Assembly (NCBI GenBank): GCA_036897095.1
Contig: JAYMSP010002244.1
Coordinates: 1 to 25,363 of the forward strand
DNA: 25,363 nucleotides
Reading direction: 5' to 3'
Source of the DNA: Plantago elongata
Taxonomy: Eukaryota; Streptophyta; Magnoliopsida; Lamiales; Plantaginaceae
Shown: in pieces, positions 1 through 9,850 of the stretch
Layout of the letters: every line of letters starts with the position of its first letter
How positions within the stretch are numbered: the first letter of the stretch is position 1
Notes under the pieces: generated by a model
The model's input: the letters and a program-made list of their open reading frames with translations, nothing else
The model's database searches: none
Told to the model about the DNA's origin: nothing
Position numbers and translations under genes: made by a program

Positions 1-783
1 TTAAAAATATAATTTTTTTATTTTGCTAAAAATATATTTAATATATTATAATAGTGTTTAGAAGTCGAAATTAATAAAATTGTATTTTTAGAGGTTGTTT
101 TATAATTTTAGGTTTAATTGAAAGAGAAAATGAATTCGAGATGGAATGATAAAAAATAGTTGAGGGTCTTTATTCATAGATCTCGAAAAGACAAAACCGT
201 TGGTAATTTTATATTTTTTATATTTATATTTTTTGAATTATTCGCATTTGAAATTTGACAAAACAAAGGCAACGCGGCGTCCCACGCCGCATCGCGTAAC
301 GATGCGCCTCACGGCGCGTCGTTACGGCACGATTGGAGGCACCACGGCGCGGCATCGTCCAGGCGTCACCATTGGAGGCAGTCTTAGGAGATAAATGAGA
401 ATGAACACGATTTCAAGCTAATGTTTGACGCTTTTGCTAACAGTGTTGTAACATTAAAGAAACAGTTGGACAAAAGAAAACAATAGATTCATAACTTTTT
501 TCTTTTTACAAAGGTAAGATATACTAATTTCGAACCCTTGTTTGCGTTCATAACTACGAATAAGATTCGAGCAATTCTATAATTCCCAAATAACATTTGA
601 AGTTTCTCCATGAATTAATGGATATTCATGGAGTTGAGCCTGCGTGTGAAACCTCTGATATATTGGCGAATCTTTTGAATCCTCTCCATGAGGAGCTAAC
701 TTCGAGCCAATCTCCAGGAGTATTGATTGTGGGCGGATCCATCTGCTCTTAATACAATCTTTTCTTGTGAGGATGATAGACCA
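1..783. other. Intergenic AT-rich DNA
   Basis: No open frame here looks like a gene. The stretch is AT-rich apart from the GC-rich island at 268-382, which is listed separately. A 64-codon open frame across that island is a consequence of its GC content and matches no family I know. Confidence 0.6.
268..382. repeat. GC-rich island with stacked hairpins
   Basis: This GC- and CpG-rich patch sits in AT-rich surroundings. 274-280 and 284-290 form a perfect 7-bp stem (GCGGCGT / ACGCCGC) around a 3-nt loop. 295-308 and 313-326 form a 14-bp stem with one mismatch around the loop TCAC. Further partial inverted segments follow to about 355. It is probably the end or core of an unrecognised transposable element. 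No tRNA or other standard structural RNA pattern fits. Confidence 0.5.
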
Positions 784-1199
784 ACTTAGTCTGCATTCTT
801 TTCAACTAAAAATCAGTTTAGTTCGGCTTAGTTATAGTTTAGGCTGTATTCTCTTCAACAGAAAATCTCAGTTCAGTTCGGCTCGGCTTAGGATGTGTTC
901 TCTTCAACTGATATTTACTGAACTGGACTGTATTGAACTGGACTGAACTGGATTGGACTGAACTGGAGTAATATATAAATTATAACTAAGCCGAGCTGAA
1001 CTGCAATTGATTTTCAGTTGAAGAGAACACAACCTTAGTTATAATTTATACCTTATTTCAGTTCAGTTCAGTAAATCTCAGTTGAAGAGAACACACCTTA
1101 TATCTTACTCCAGTTCAGTCAAGTTCATTTAGTTCAATCCAATTTAGTTAAGTTCAATTCAATTGATCAATAAATCTCAGTTGGAGAGAACACAATCCT
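784..1199. repeat. Nested MITE cluster with repeated inverted arms
   Basis: The core TGTTCTCTTCAACTG, or a close variant, occurs on the plus strand near 796, 847 and 896. Its reverse complement CAGTTGAAGAGAACAC occurs near 1015, 1079 and 1178 (the last with one change). The segments 784-838 and about 981-1046 pair as long inverted arms. A second pair, about 893-990 against about 1040-1115, overlaps it. Between the arms lie many CTGAACTG/CAGTTCAG words. This is the pattern of non-autonomous DNA transposons inserted into one another. There is no transposase and I did not establish target-site duplications. Confidence 0.65.
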
Positions 1200-3513
1200 A
1201 ATATGGTATCAAAGTCGACATTCTCTTGTTCTCGCATGTATCAAAGGTGACCGAGAAGAGGAAATAGAATAATTGGTACCAAAATCATGATGCATACCTC
1301 GAAGAGTTGAAATTGTAGTCCCGAACATGTATTTCTAGAACAAGAAATTAAGCTGCCTTATAATTACTACTCTAACAATTAAGATAAATAAATGAAGTTA
1401 TAAATGTGTATTACCTTGGGTATACCAATATTCATCATGTATATAATTCTGCCGAATCCTGTAATTGAATGCCAAAATGACATTGTTAATGATGATAATT
1501 TTGTATAAAAATGAATGAACCATAAACTTAGACGGGATTTGGAACATAGTAACAAAATTAAGGATGTAGGGATAAAAAAATTTAAAACTAATTAATACCT
1601 CCTAATCCACTTTGCACGTGTATGCTTCGTAGATACCTTCGTTTATAATTGCAGAAAATTTTGGGCGTATGTCCCTATCCCAACGTCCCAAGTGGTTATA
1701 AGTTCTCCAGTCCCTCCTGCTTTAGGTTGTGACATGTAGTTTTTTTTTTTTTTATATATATATATACTTAGTGAAAGGGAGAATAGATACAATGTTGCAG
1801 AACTTAACTCCTCTGAATTAATTGGTATAGAAATGGAAGTCTGGTTGGGTGTAAATGCATGTTATTAGATGGTGATTTTATAAGGAGAAGTATATAAGGA
1901 AAGGAAGAAGAGAGTAGTGGTTGATTCTAAGTACGATAAAGTTCGATTTAAAATTTTTGGGTTGTTGAAACTAAAATGTAGTACTGCATCACATATATTT
2001 TATTTTGTGTTAAATGTAAGTATCAACCACCCCTATATTAAATAATATGAGAGGGTTAACTTATTTTCGACGATGATTATATATTTTTAATCGAACAAGT
2101 TTCTTTATGTGAACAATTAAATTTGAGTTTAACCTAACATCTAAAAATAGAAATATAAATTTAAATTTAGAGTAGGAATTGGTGGTCTAAAACTATCCAA
2201 GATTCAATATCTAAGTTGAACAAGATGTGAATTAAGTTGGATATAAATTCTTCATTTGAAAATTAACTATTCGGTAATTTAATACACATTTATTTTTTCG
2301 ATACGTAAAATAAAATAAGTATAAAAAAGTACAAAGGAATTTTAAAAATTTGGAAAAATTCGTGCTAGGGGCCAATTTTAAAAAAAAATTAAAAAAAGGG
2401 CCTGGAGAAATTATCTGAAACTGTATCATAATGTGTAAATCATACAATTTTCACACATAAAACTGTATATTTAATGTGACGATATACAATTTTTTATTAT
2501 ATCATAGAATGTATACAATACAACGATAACTTTTTTAAAAGTTTTTTTTAACACATTCGTACCCTGTAATTTTTCCACCTAAATTCTCTAAACTTGTTCA
2601 CGGACCACCAAAAAATGATAGGGTTATGGATACACATGTTAAGATTTATGTGTCAGCCAAAATTTTTTTTTAGTATAATTATTGACTCATTTACTCTTAC
2701 ATATCTTGATAAAGTGGTCCTCTGATCTGCCATAGAATTCATTGCAAAGTTGAGCATTGTTCCGAGGAGATGATTTCATTTGTTTTCAATTCAAGTTTTA
2801 AGATTTCCATATATTGGAAAAGAACAAACGGAACCTTGACCTGAACCTAATCCTAGTCCACGGTTCCGGGACAGTGGAACCAAAAATCATCGTTTTGGTT
2901 TCAAAATTTTGAATGAACAACCGTTTATAACAAAAACGACTCCAAAACCGAACAATTGTTTTTGCAGTTTTATACCGCTTCAAAGTGTTGATGGAGCATG
3001 TAGGTAACTCATTCCAGAAGGATAATATATTGAGATTTGAAATGGGCTCATGTATACCTACCTAGCCTGGTGTATATATATATATATATATAGTCAATCG
3101 AACTAGGACAGAATATTATCGGATATTCACGGATTATGTTCTCAAGGTTGAAATCCAACCATCCAAGCAGATGTGCTGTGGAGTTAAAATGGTTTAATGC
3201 TCTGGCGGATAGGACAGGCCTTTAGCCCTGAGATTTTGTGGCTCAATGGCTGTTATTTGTACCAAAAAGAACTGACAATTCATTCATTTCTCATTAATCC
3301 TCCAAGGAACAGGCACCAGATCATGCGTGTTCTTGTGATATTTATTGCTTCAATGTAGCATCTTATCAACAGTAGAAAATTAGCAGAAAGAACACTTGTT
3401 AGAAGACTATTTTCTTGTTCCAAGTGATATCACAATGCAAAAGCATTTAGTGATATCTAATACTACTAGGTAGCAGTACTTCGTCTATACAAGATTAGGA
3501 CATTTCAATTGAA
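1200..3513. other. Intergenic, gene-free
   Basis: I see no gene. The stretch holds a poly-T followed by (TA)n tract around 1741-1766 and several AT-rich blocks. A segment at about 2800-2960 contains repeated GGAACC/GGTTCC-type words that recall hAT-type repeats, too weakly to call. A (TA)n microsatellite lies at 3072-3092. The last few hundred bases probably include the 3' untranslated region of the NHL gene, whose stop codon is at 3514. Confidence 0.5.
3072..3092. repeat. (TA)n microsatellite
   Basis: About ten uninterrupted TA units. Confidence 0.85.
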
Positions 3514-6390
3514 TTAATAGCCATAGGAAGAGGAATAGCTCATGTAGTTATATGTTGATCTAGCATTATCATTATGGCTGTCGTTGTAGCAAGGATCTGC
3601 GAAATCGACAGCCTTTATGACCACTGCCTCTCTGTCTGAACTCTCTTCTTGGACTGCACCAAACACGATTTCATTTGTTTCGCAGTTTTGCTGCTCGTAA
3701 ATTGTATGAGAACTTGACGGATGGTGCATTTGGTGATGCTGCAGCTGCTGAACATGGCGATGTGGTTGCTGCTGAAACTCCCCATTCCATCCACCATGGT
3801 TGTAGTAGGATCGGCTTTGTTTGGACTGCCTTGGTTTTGAGTGGTCCATTTCTTTTGGCATGAACGGGTAGCTTCTACGTGGAGTTGGATCTCTTGGGTC
3901 GACGGGTGGGGGTTCATCTTCGTTTGGGATCACGAAACTCTCTTGTAATGGCCATGAGTTCCCGTGCCTAGATGGGTGTTGATAAGCACGAAGTGTGGGA
4001 TGAGGGGCCTTCTTTCTGAAACCGGAAAACAATCCACCAAAAAGCTCGAGAATGGATGAGCCGGTATTTGCAAAGAGCTTCCCCATAGAAGTGAACAGTC
4101 CCTCTTCTTGTTTCTCGTACTCATCTTCTGTGGGAATCAGAGGTGGTCGGATAGACTTGGTACTATGCTTTCGCTGTGGTGGTCCGGGTGGAGGCTGCTG
4201 CATGCTCTTATTGGTATAAGAGCTCGAGTCCTTCATATGAAAGAAATAGAAAAATCAGCTTATTAATTCACCACAAGAAACTATGCCCATTCAGCTCAAA
4301 TGTTCACTTAGGCAAGGAATTTTTCACCAACATATATTGCTCACCTAACCTAAATTTTGTGGCAGAACATGTAAAAGGGGTACATCTGTTAGATATGTTA
4401 TAAAAGTTGAAATTTTGCAACTTATTATTAGTTCTGGCAGATCATTTTCATACATGTTGATAGTCCTTGAACTTACATTGTTATATGAAAACATCGCACC
4501 GACCCAACGTTGTAATATTGCCAGGATGTAACCAAACAAACAAGCTGCAGCAAGCACCGCAATCCCTAGAATGATTTGTAAAAATAACGCACACGATCAA
4601 TGTAAAAATCCACAACAAAAAGCATTGTAAGATGACAAAACTGTTGCAGCTTACCTAAATGAAGATTGACGTCTTCTTGGGAAGAAGAACAGTCATCTTC
4701 TTGGAGTGGGATCTCTCGAATGGCTTGATTACCTCTATCTACGACCAGAAGAGAGCAACTACTTTGCACATATATAACGTCAAAATCATTTGAAAACCTG
4801 GCATCTTCACTTGGACCATCTACATGCCTGCCTAAGCTTTCTCGCCCTATCCTTCCACCAGCAATAGTGACAACTCCTGCAGAATATAAAAAAGATTAAA
4901 CAATTTGATACGTCTTCCAACGATAAGCAAAGAGACAGTGACAATTTCTTAATTTACCTGTCTCAGTAATTTTCCTTATTGCCATGTTCATGGTGTCGGC
5001 AATGTACACGTTGCCGCTATCATCAAGAGTAAGTCCTTTCGGATGGTTCAATCTCGACTCCCTGAACTTCCCATCCACATGCCCTGAATCCCCTTCAGCT
5101 GATCCAGCAACCAACTTTGGCCTGCTATCTGCAACCAGCAAGGCATACAAAAACTCTTAACTCAACTAAAACTGTCCATTTCATCCACTGTTCATGGAAC
5201 TTTCACCAACTCGTCTCCGGTCACTGTGTTAAGGTATCAACAAAACTAGAAAAGGATACAGCATAAGCTTTGCAAATTAAGAAGTCAGATAACTTTTCCT
5301 TGTATAAGATGCAAAGGTGATGGCTTAGGACAAACAAAGTACACCACTAAATCCACTAAAACCTATGACTAAAAGAGAGTTTCAGAGAATAAAGCAGTAG
5401 GCCTATCCAACATGGTGGGATGGTCATGGAAGGAAAGTATCACATACTAACACAATTCTTAAAAGAGAATCAAATCCAGACAAAAGGTCATTACTATAAG
5501 TTATATTCTTCTGTTTAAAAGCATCAAAAGAACCACACACATATATATGAATTAAAGTACTCATCATCAACTCTTAAGAGTAAATACCAAGAAAAGAATT
5601 CAACTTGAAATCCAAGTAAAAAGCACATCTAAGATCTTTGATTCTATTCTTACAAACATTCTGGTTTGTTGCATCAATGAAAAACAAACAAGCCTAAAAC
5701 ACAACTGTAATGAGAATAATTCTTCAGATTAGTGGCATATAACTCAAAGATGACAACTTTTTTCTGCATTTACACAACATTTCCTTCAAATGTCAAGAAT
5801 ATGATAAACCAATGAGAACTCACATCTAGATAAAGGTGTTGAGATCCTATGAATGTTGCTATTCTCAGAGTCCAAGATCAAAACTTCACCATCTTGAGTC
5901 ACTTGTACAGAGTAAGGCTCAATTCCAAGCTTGCTCCCATCAAACACAGTCTCCACTGTGTACCCACTTTCAAATTTCATCATGGAAGGGATTGGAACAG
6001 CTGAAATCACAAAACCCACAAACCATTTGAGCTTCAAATGAACCAATCACAACACAAGGCATAGGAAATTCTTGAAATGTGAGCTGATTGAGTGATCTTT
6101 ACCAGTTTTGGTTGTTGATTTGAGAGACCAGAGCCACTTGAAGACTGTGGAAGCAACATTTGTCACCAATCCAGTAACAACTTCTGCAAACAACGAATAA
6201 AAATCAAATCTTGAACTCATCAAATGTTAGCCTAGATTATGTATTTCAGAAAATAAAATCAAATCTTGAACTTATCAAATGTTTATAAGATTATGTATGT
6301 GTACTCACTTGAAGCAGGAGAAGCAGAGACTGATGAGCAACCAGCAAGAAGTACCAGGAGAGTTAGTAGGAGAGGAAGTATCTTTGTCAT
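3514..6390 (-). CDS. NHL-repeat membrane protein, 7 exons, complete
   Basis: By translation and GT-AG junctions the coding exons are 6309-6390, 6103-6183, 5824-6000, 4958-5128, 4655-4876, 4477-4565 and 3514-4230. They total 1539 nt, or 512 residues, the usual size of the plant NHL-domain protein family. Residues 1-25 form a signal peptide (MTKILPLLLTLLVLLAG). Three NHL blades follow at about 82-107, 142-166 and 199-225, with cores VLILDSENSNIHRI, VYIADTMNMAIRKI and LLVVDRGNQAIREI. One membrane helix lies at about 246-263. A long Pro/Gln/His/Ser-rich tail (275-512), encoded by the last exon, ends the protein. The predicted topology is therefore propeller outside or in the lumen, tail in the cytosol. 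Its ligand and role are unknown. The start is the first ATG and directly begins the signal peptide. All junctions keep frame and no defect is seen. Confidence 0.9.
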
Positions 6391-6477
6391 TTTTGTCAAA
6401 TGAAACAAAGAAAAAGAGTAGAGAATGACAAGAATTAGTGGGGTGGAGATAGGGTCAAGAACATTCTTTTTCCATCA

Positions 6478-6484
6478 TTATATA
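6478..6484 (-). promoter_or_regulatory. Candidate TATA box of the NHL gene
   Basis: The minus strand reads TATATAA about 90 bp upstream of the start codon at 6390. This spacing would give a leader of about 60 nt. The call rests on motif and position only. Confidence 0.35.
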
Positions 6485-7116
6485 TCCCAACAAGAACTTG
6501 TACTTGATGAGTATTAAAAGAGTTGATGAACATGAGGTGACAACTGAGAGAAGGGGGGGTGAAAATGAAAATAGAAGTGGTGAGGAGGTGAAGTGGTAGA
6601 AATGAAGGGAGCTGTGTTCAAGATAACAAAAGCAAGATGGTAGATTCACACCGTCCATGAATTCGACATTTAAAAAAATGTTATTATAGTATCGGAGTTT
6701 TGGCTAACGCACAAATAATTGAATACAGAATATAAAGATTATTAGAAAATTAATATAAATGACTGAAGTATTAAAGTTCTAGATTTTAACTGAGAAATTA
6801 CAAAGTGCATTGAGTTTTGAGCAATAAATTATGGCAGTAAAAGAGATTAAAGCAAAGCACATATGCTGTTTGTTTGTCTTAACAGCAAGCAACAACTTTT
6901 TCTGAAACTAGATATTTGATTCTGGGGTAATGTGATTTGTAGCCATGTACATGGATGATTCTGCCAAGAGTTAATCAGAGGAGACAATTTCTTACACTTG
7001 CTGCAGATTAAATCTCGAAGAAGAGTTGACACAAGTCTTCTAACTGGTTTTTTCTTGACGTTTTTAAGTTGATATTATTGTGAACCATGACATTATGAAA
7101 TATCCGCAGATCGGAA
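6485..7116. other. Promoter-side intergenic and unrecognised open frame
   Basis: This holds the distal upstream region of the NHL gene and then about 400 bp of sequence I do not recognise. A minus-strand frame is open from about 7080 to 6847. It shows a basic stretch (KKKPVRR) and a CSKCKK motif, but has no upstream start or splice context. It may be an old gene or transposon fragment. Confidence 0.35.
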
Positions 7117-7192
7117 TTAATTACTAAATAAGTTAAATCTGAAGTGTAAGTATATTGAGTACATTTAAAATTATGTAAAACATTGTTTAAAG
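7117..7192 (-). repeat. Retroelement internal sequence outside the LTR
   Basis: This abuts LTR copy 1 and aligns by eye with 11295-11367, the sequence that abuts LTR copy 2 on the same side. Shared landmarks are ACTAAAyAAGyTAAAyCTGAAG and GAGTACAyyTAAAA. Most differences are C in copy 2 against T in copy 1. The segment therefore looks like the start of a second internal region following the downstream LTR in element orientation. Confidence 0.55.
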
Positions 7193-8200
7193 TGTAGTCG
7201 TCACACCATGCTCGACCATATAAAACTCGACTATATATAAATCTAATATGGAAATCTAATCTCAATTTTAACAGAATATGCAGCGGAAATAACAAGATAA
7301 AGAGATAAGTTTCTAGCACATTATATTTTTATAATCCACCGAGTCTCATGACGAAAATATTCACTATACGAATAATGAATACAAAGAACTACTCTAAATC
7401 TATTTTACGAATATATCTAGATGCAAAACAACTAAGCAATTATAAATAATCAACTATACTAATCTACCTATCAACCTCTAAGTTTTAGATAGACAAAGCT
7501 TAGAAAACTGAATATATCTAGATGCAAAACAACTAAGCAATTGTAAAGAATCAACTCTACTAATCTACCTATCAACCTCTAAGTTTTAGATAGACAAAGC
7601 TTAGAAAACTGGAACACCTATACGTGAATGTATAAACGTAAACTTTTAATTTATTATGCTCTTGCTTCACATATGATTTTCGTCCTTCTTCAATGCTATG
7701 ACCCTATATATATAATAGTGGTAAACGTCAATGTGAACATGAGAGTCCTACATTGAGTCTTGTTGTGTTTCTTGATTTGTTCTTATCCCAATCGACTTCT
7801 TCTTCTTTTAGGAAACTCTAAGCGAAGTACAATCCTTCTTGTATTAGACGCTCCATGGATATCTGTAAGTATCTTGATGAGCTCTTGAGATATTATGTTA
7901 ATCGAATAAACGTCCTGAACACATCATATTTATTGTGATCTTTATTGCTTGTAGTTTGAGTCCTAATCGGCTTCTACTTCATGATTTACTCCAACTCAAA
8001 CTCCCAATCCTTGTTGATTTCAACTCGTAGATACTCTTGAATTCTTGGAGATCTTTTGTCCTAAAATATCTGCACATATATATATCCAAGGCTGTGAAAT
8101 AATTAGTGATTAGAATAAAGGTAGAAACTATAAACATATTATATGTATTAAGTGTGAGAACCTGTCCAGCCGTAGGGTGTATCCAGTACACACACTTACA
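7193..8200 (-). repeat. LTR copy 1 (3' LTR in element orientation)
   Basis: It matches 11368-12342 along its whole length. Over the first ~115 bp that I aligned, about one position in ten differs, so the insertion is old. It carries a 101-bp tandem duplication and lacks about 50 bp near 8191 that the other copy retains. Confidence 0.8.
7410..7611. repeat. 101-bp tandem duplication inside LTR copy 1
   Basis: Unit 1 is 7410-7510 and unit 2 is 7511-7611. Both begin AATATATCTAGATGC and end TTAGAAAACTG. They differ at only a few bases. The second LTR holds a single unit with a different small insertion (an A-rich tract at about 11621-11640), so the duplication arose after the two LTRs separated. 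Confidence 0.9.
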
Positions 8201-8374
8201 ATCTACCCCTTAGTTTTTGCCTTTCTTCATATCACCTATAAACCTATCAAAACAAGTGCACAAATATATATACTATCTCCTCCTCAAGTCAAGAGATTTC
8301 TCCCCCTTAATCAGAGCAATAGAGATAGTATAATTAGACAAAAGTAACATAGAATCCTATTAATATTACAACCC

Positions 8375-8545
8375 AACATGCTGGCCATAAAAAGCACTGG
8401 AGTAGTCAGTACACTATATATGTCCCGCATGAACATACTGGCCATAACATCCACTGGTGCAGTTAGTACACTCCATCAGTCCTGCAGGAACATATTGTCC
8501 ATAACATACACTGGTGTGTTCAGTACATTTCATCTGTCCCGCACT
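8375..8545 (-). repeat. Three 57-bp tandem units (19-codon period)
   Basis: The units are 8375-8431, 8432-8488 and 8489-8545. Each begins AACAT(G/A)(C/T)TG on the plus strand and contains CACTGG(A/T)G and AGTACA. The period is 19 codons. On the minus strand one frame reads related peptides around S/N-V-L-T/N-T/A-P-V in all three units, broken by TGA codons in two. This suggests a decayed repeat of a protein-coding region of the retroelement. Confidence 0.75.
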
Positions 8546-8862
8546 TGTTGATCATCTCTCCCCCTTGAATGCTGAAAGTGAAAACTCCTGGCTTTCATTA
8601 GTCTAAGGGTTTCTATATGATCAATTGTAGCCACCTAACTTCACAAGAAGCATAAACTATTTCATAGGAAGAATCAAACCATTGCAGATCAAGTGTACCA
8701 GTTCCACTATATCATCAATCCATCATCAAGATCTTAAAGATTAAGAATGGATATGGGAGAATTTATGGAGTTACCTTTCACCTCAAAAACTGAAAAGATG
8801 AGCAAACACTTGTTAACCCATATCAACCGTCATTCCCTCCTTGAGCTTGTAGATTAGGGAAG

Positions 8863-9850
8863 CTATTCACAGTCCTTGCCACTAGTGAGTTCCTTGATCA
8901 AAATAGCCTTATCCATGTTAGTGATGTCCTCGGTAACACCTAGTGTGTCCAGCACGCCATTCAACATATCCAGTGTAACATTAAACAACTTCTTACGCAG
9001 ATACTCTTCACCATGATCCGTAGAATGAAGAATCAACAAACTCCTCGGTTAGATCACAGTAGAACTCACATATAAGTTTGAGAGCAAAAGAATAAGTTGA
9101 TCCCAACAAATTACGAGACTCCAAAAAACCAAAAACTCTATGATGCTTTAAATCAAGCACATGGATATACTTCTCACACAATCTCTTTCCCTTTAGTAAC
9201 TACCATGGTGGATGTCTCAGACATATCCTTTTTATCCTTGCCAAAAGCAGCTGGTGTTTCCAGTACACCCTCCTGGCCATCAACAGTTTCCTTCGGTATG
9301 CGTGACTCCGCCACACCATGTCGGGTAGCTACATCGTCCATAAGCTCATGGATCAGTGTTATGGGATCATTGGGCACAAATTTCTTGAAAATCGTCTTAG
9401 CATGAGTGAGTGCGTCATCAACAACATTCTTACCCTCACATGAAGGGTATCCTGGCCTTGAAAGATGTCACAGTTGTCTTTCTCTTGACTTTGCCATGTT
9501 TTGGTCTGGATGCAGTAGCTGGTGTATCCTCCACACCCTCTGTCTCAAAATCTATGGCATCAGCTTCAACTAGTGGTGTAGTGGATACACCGCCTATATC
9601 ATTAGGTTTCTGAATTATACTTTCCAATGTAGGTGTCAAAGTCAATTTCTTCTTCTTTCTTCTTCTTCTTCTTCTTCTTCTTCTTCTTCTTCTCATAACC
9701 CTTATCTTCTTTCTTGAATAAATTCAAGATCTCCTTGTAGTATACAATCTCTTTCATGTGATATCTTCTTTGAATATATCCCAGATGTTCCAAGGTCTCG
9801 TTGTAATATACAATCTCTTCCAACCTAGTTATATATGCACAACTGGTCAA
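8863..9850 (-). pseudogene. Broken envelope-like / plant transposon protein remnant
   Basis: Consecutive minus-strand fragments in shifting frames look like one decayed retroelement protein: 9602-9850, then 9436-9696, 9174-9377, 9008-9175 and 8863-9017. The 9174-9377 fragment has GVLETP, and the 9436-9696 fragment has GVSTTP and GVEDTP. The fragment at 9008-9175 has the pattern of hydrophobic residues plus EFYCDLTEEFV seen in plant retroelement envelope-like or putative plant transposon protein regions. The last fragment, rich in L, D and V, ends at a TAG. At least three frame changes and several stops show it is not functional. The first shift coincides with a CTT microsatellite. The family assignment is by general resemblance and needs a profile search. 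Confidence 0.5.
9647..9693. repeat. (CTT)n microsatellite
   Basis: About fifteen CTT units with interruptions. On the minus strand this would encode a poly-Lys or poly-Arg run within the envelope-like remnant. The open frames on either side of it disagree. Confidence 0.9.

Noticed and set aside
1203-1216. TGGTATCAAAGTCG resembling a copia primer-binding site (initiator Met tRNA complement)
   Set aside because: No LTR ends immediately before it and no matching LTR was found downstream. A 12-base resemblance alone is not enough.
2798-2983. 61-codon minus-strand open frame with Arg/Phe-rich sequence
   Set aside because: Composition follows repeated GGAACC-type words; probably transposon-derived non-coding repeat. 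No start context or neighbouring exon.
3675-3863. Plus-strand open frame antisense to the NHL last exon
   Set aside because: Shadow of the well-supported coding exon on the other strand; no family resemblance.
7008-7319. 103-codon minus-strand open frame across the LTR end
   Set aside because: It runs across the LTR boundary and into unrelated flank; not conserved at the equivalent place beside LTR copy 2.
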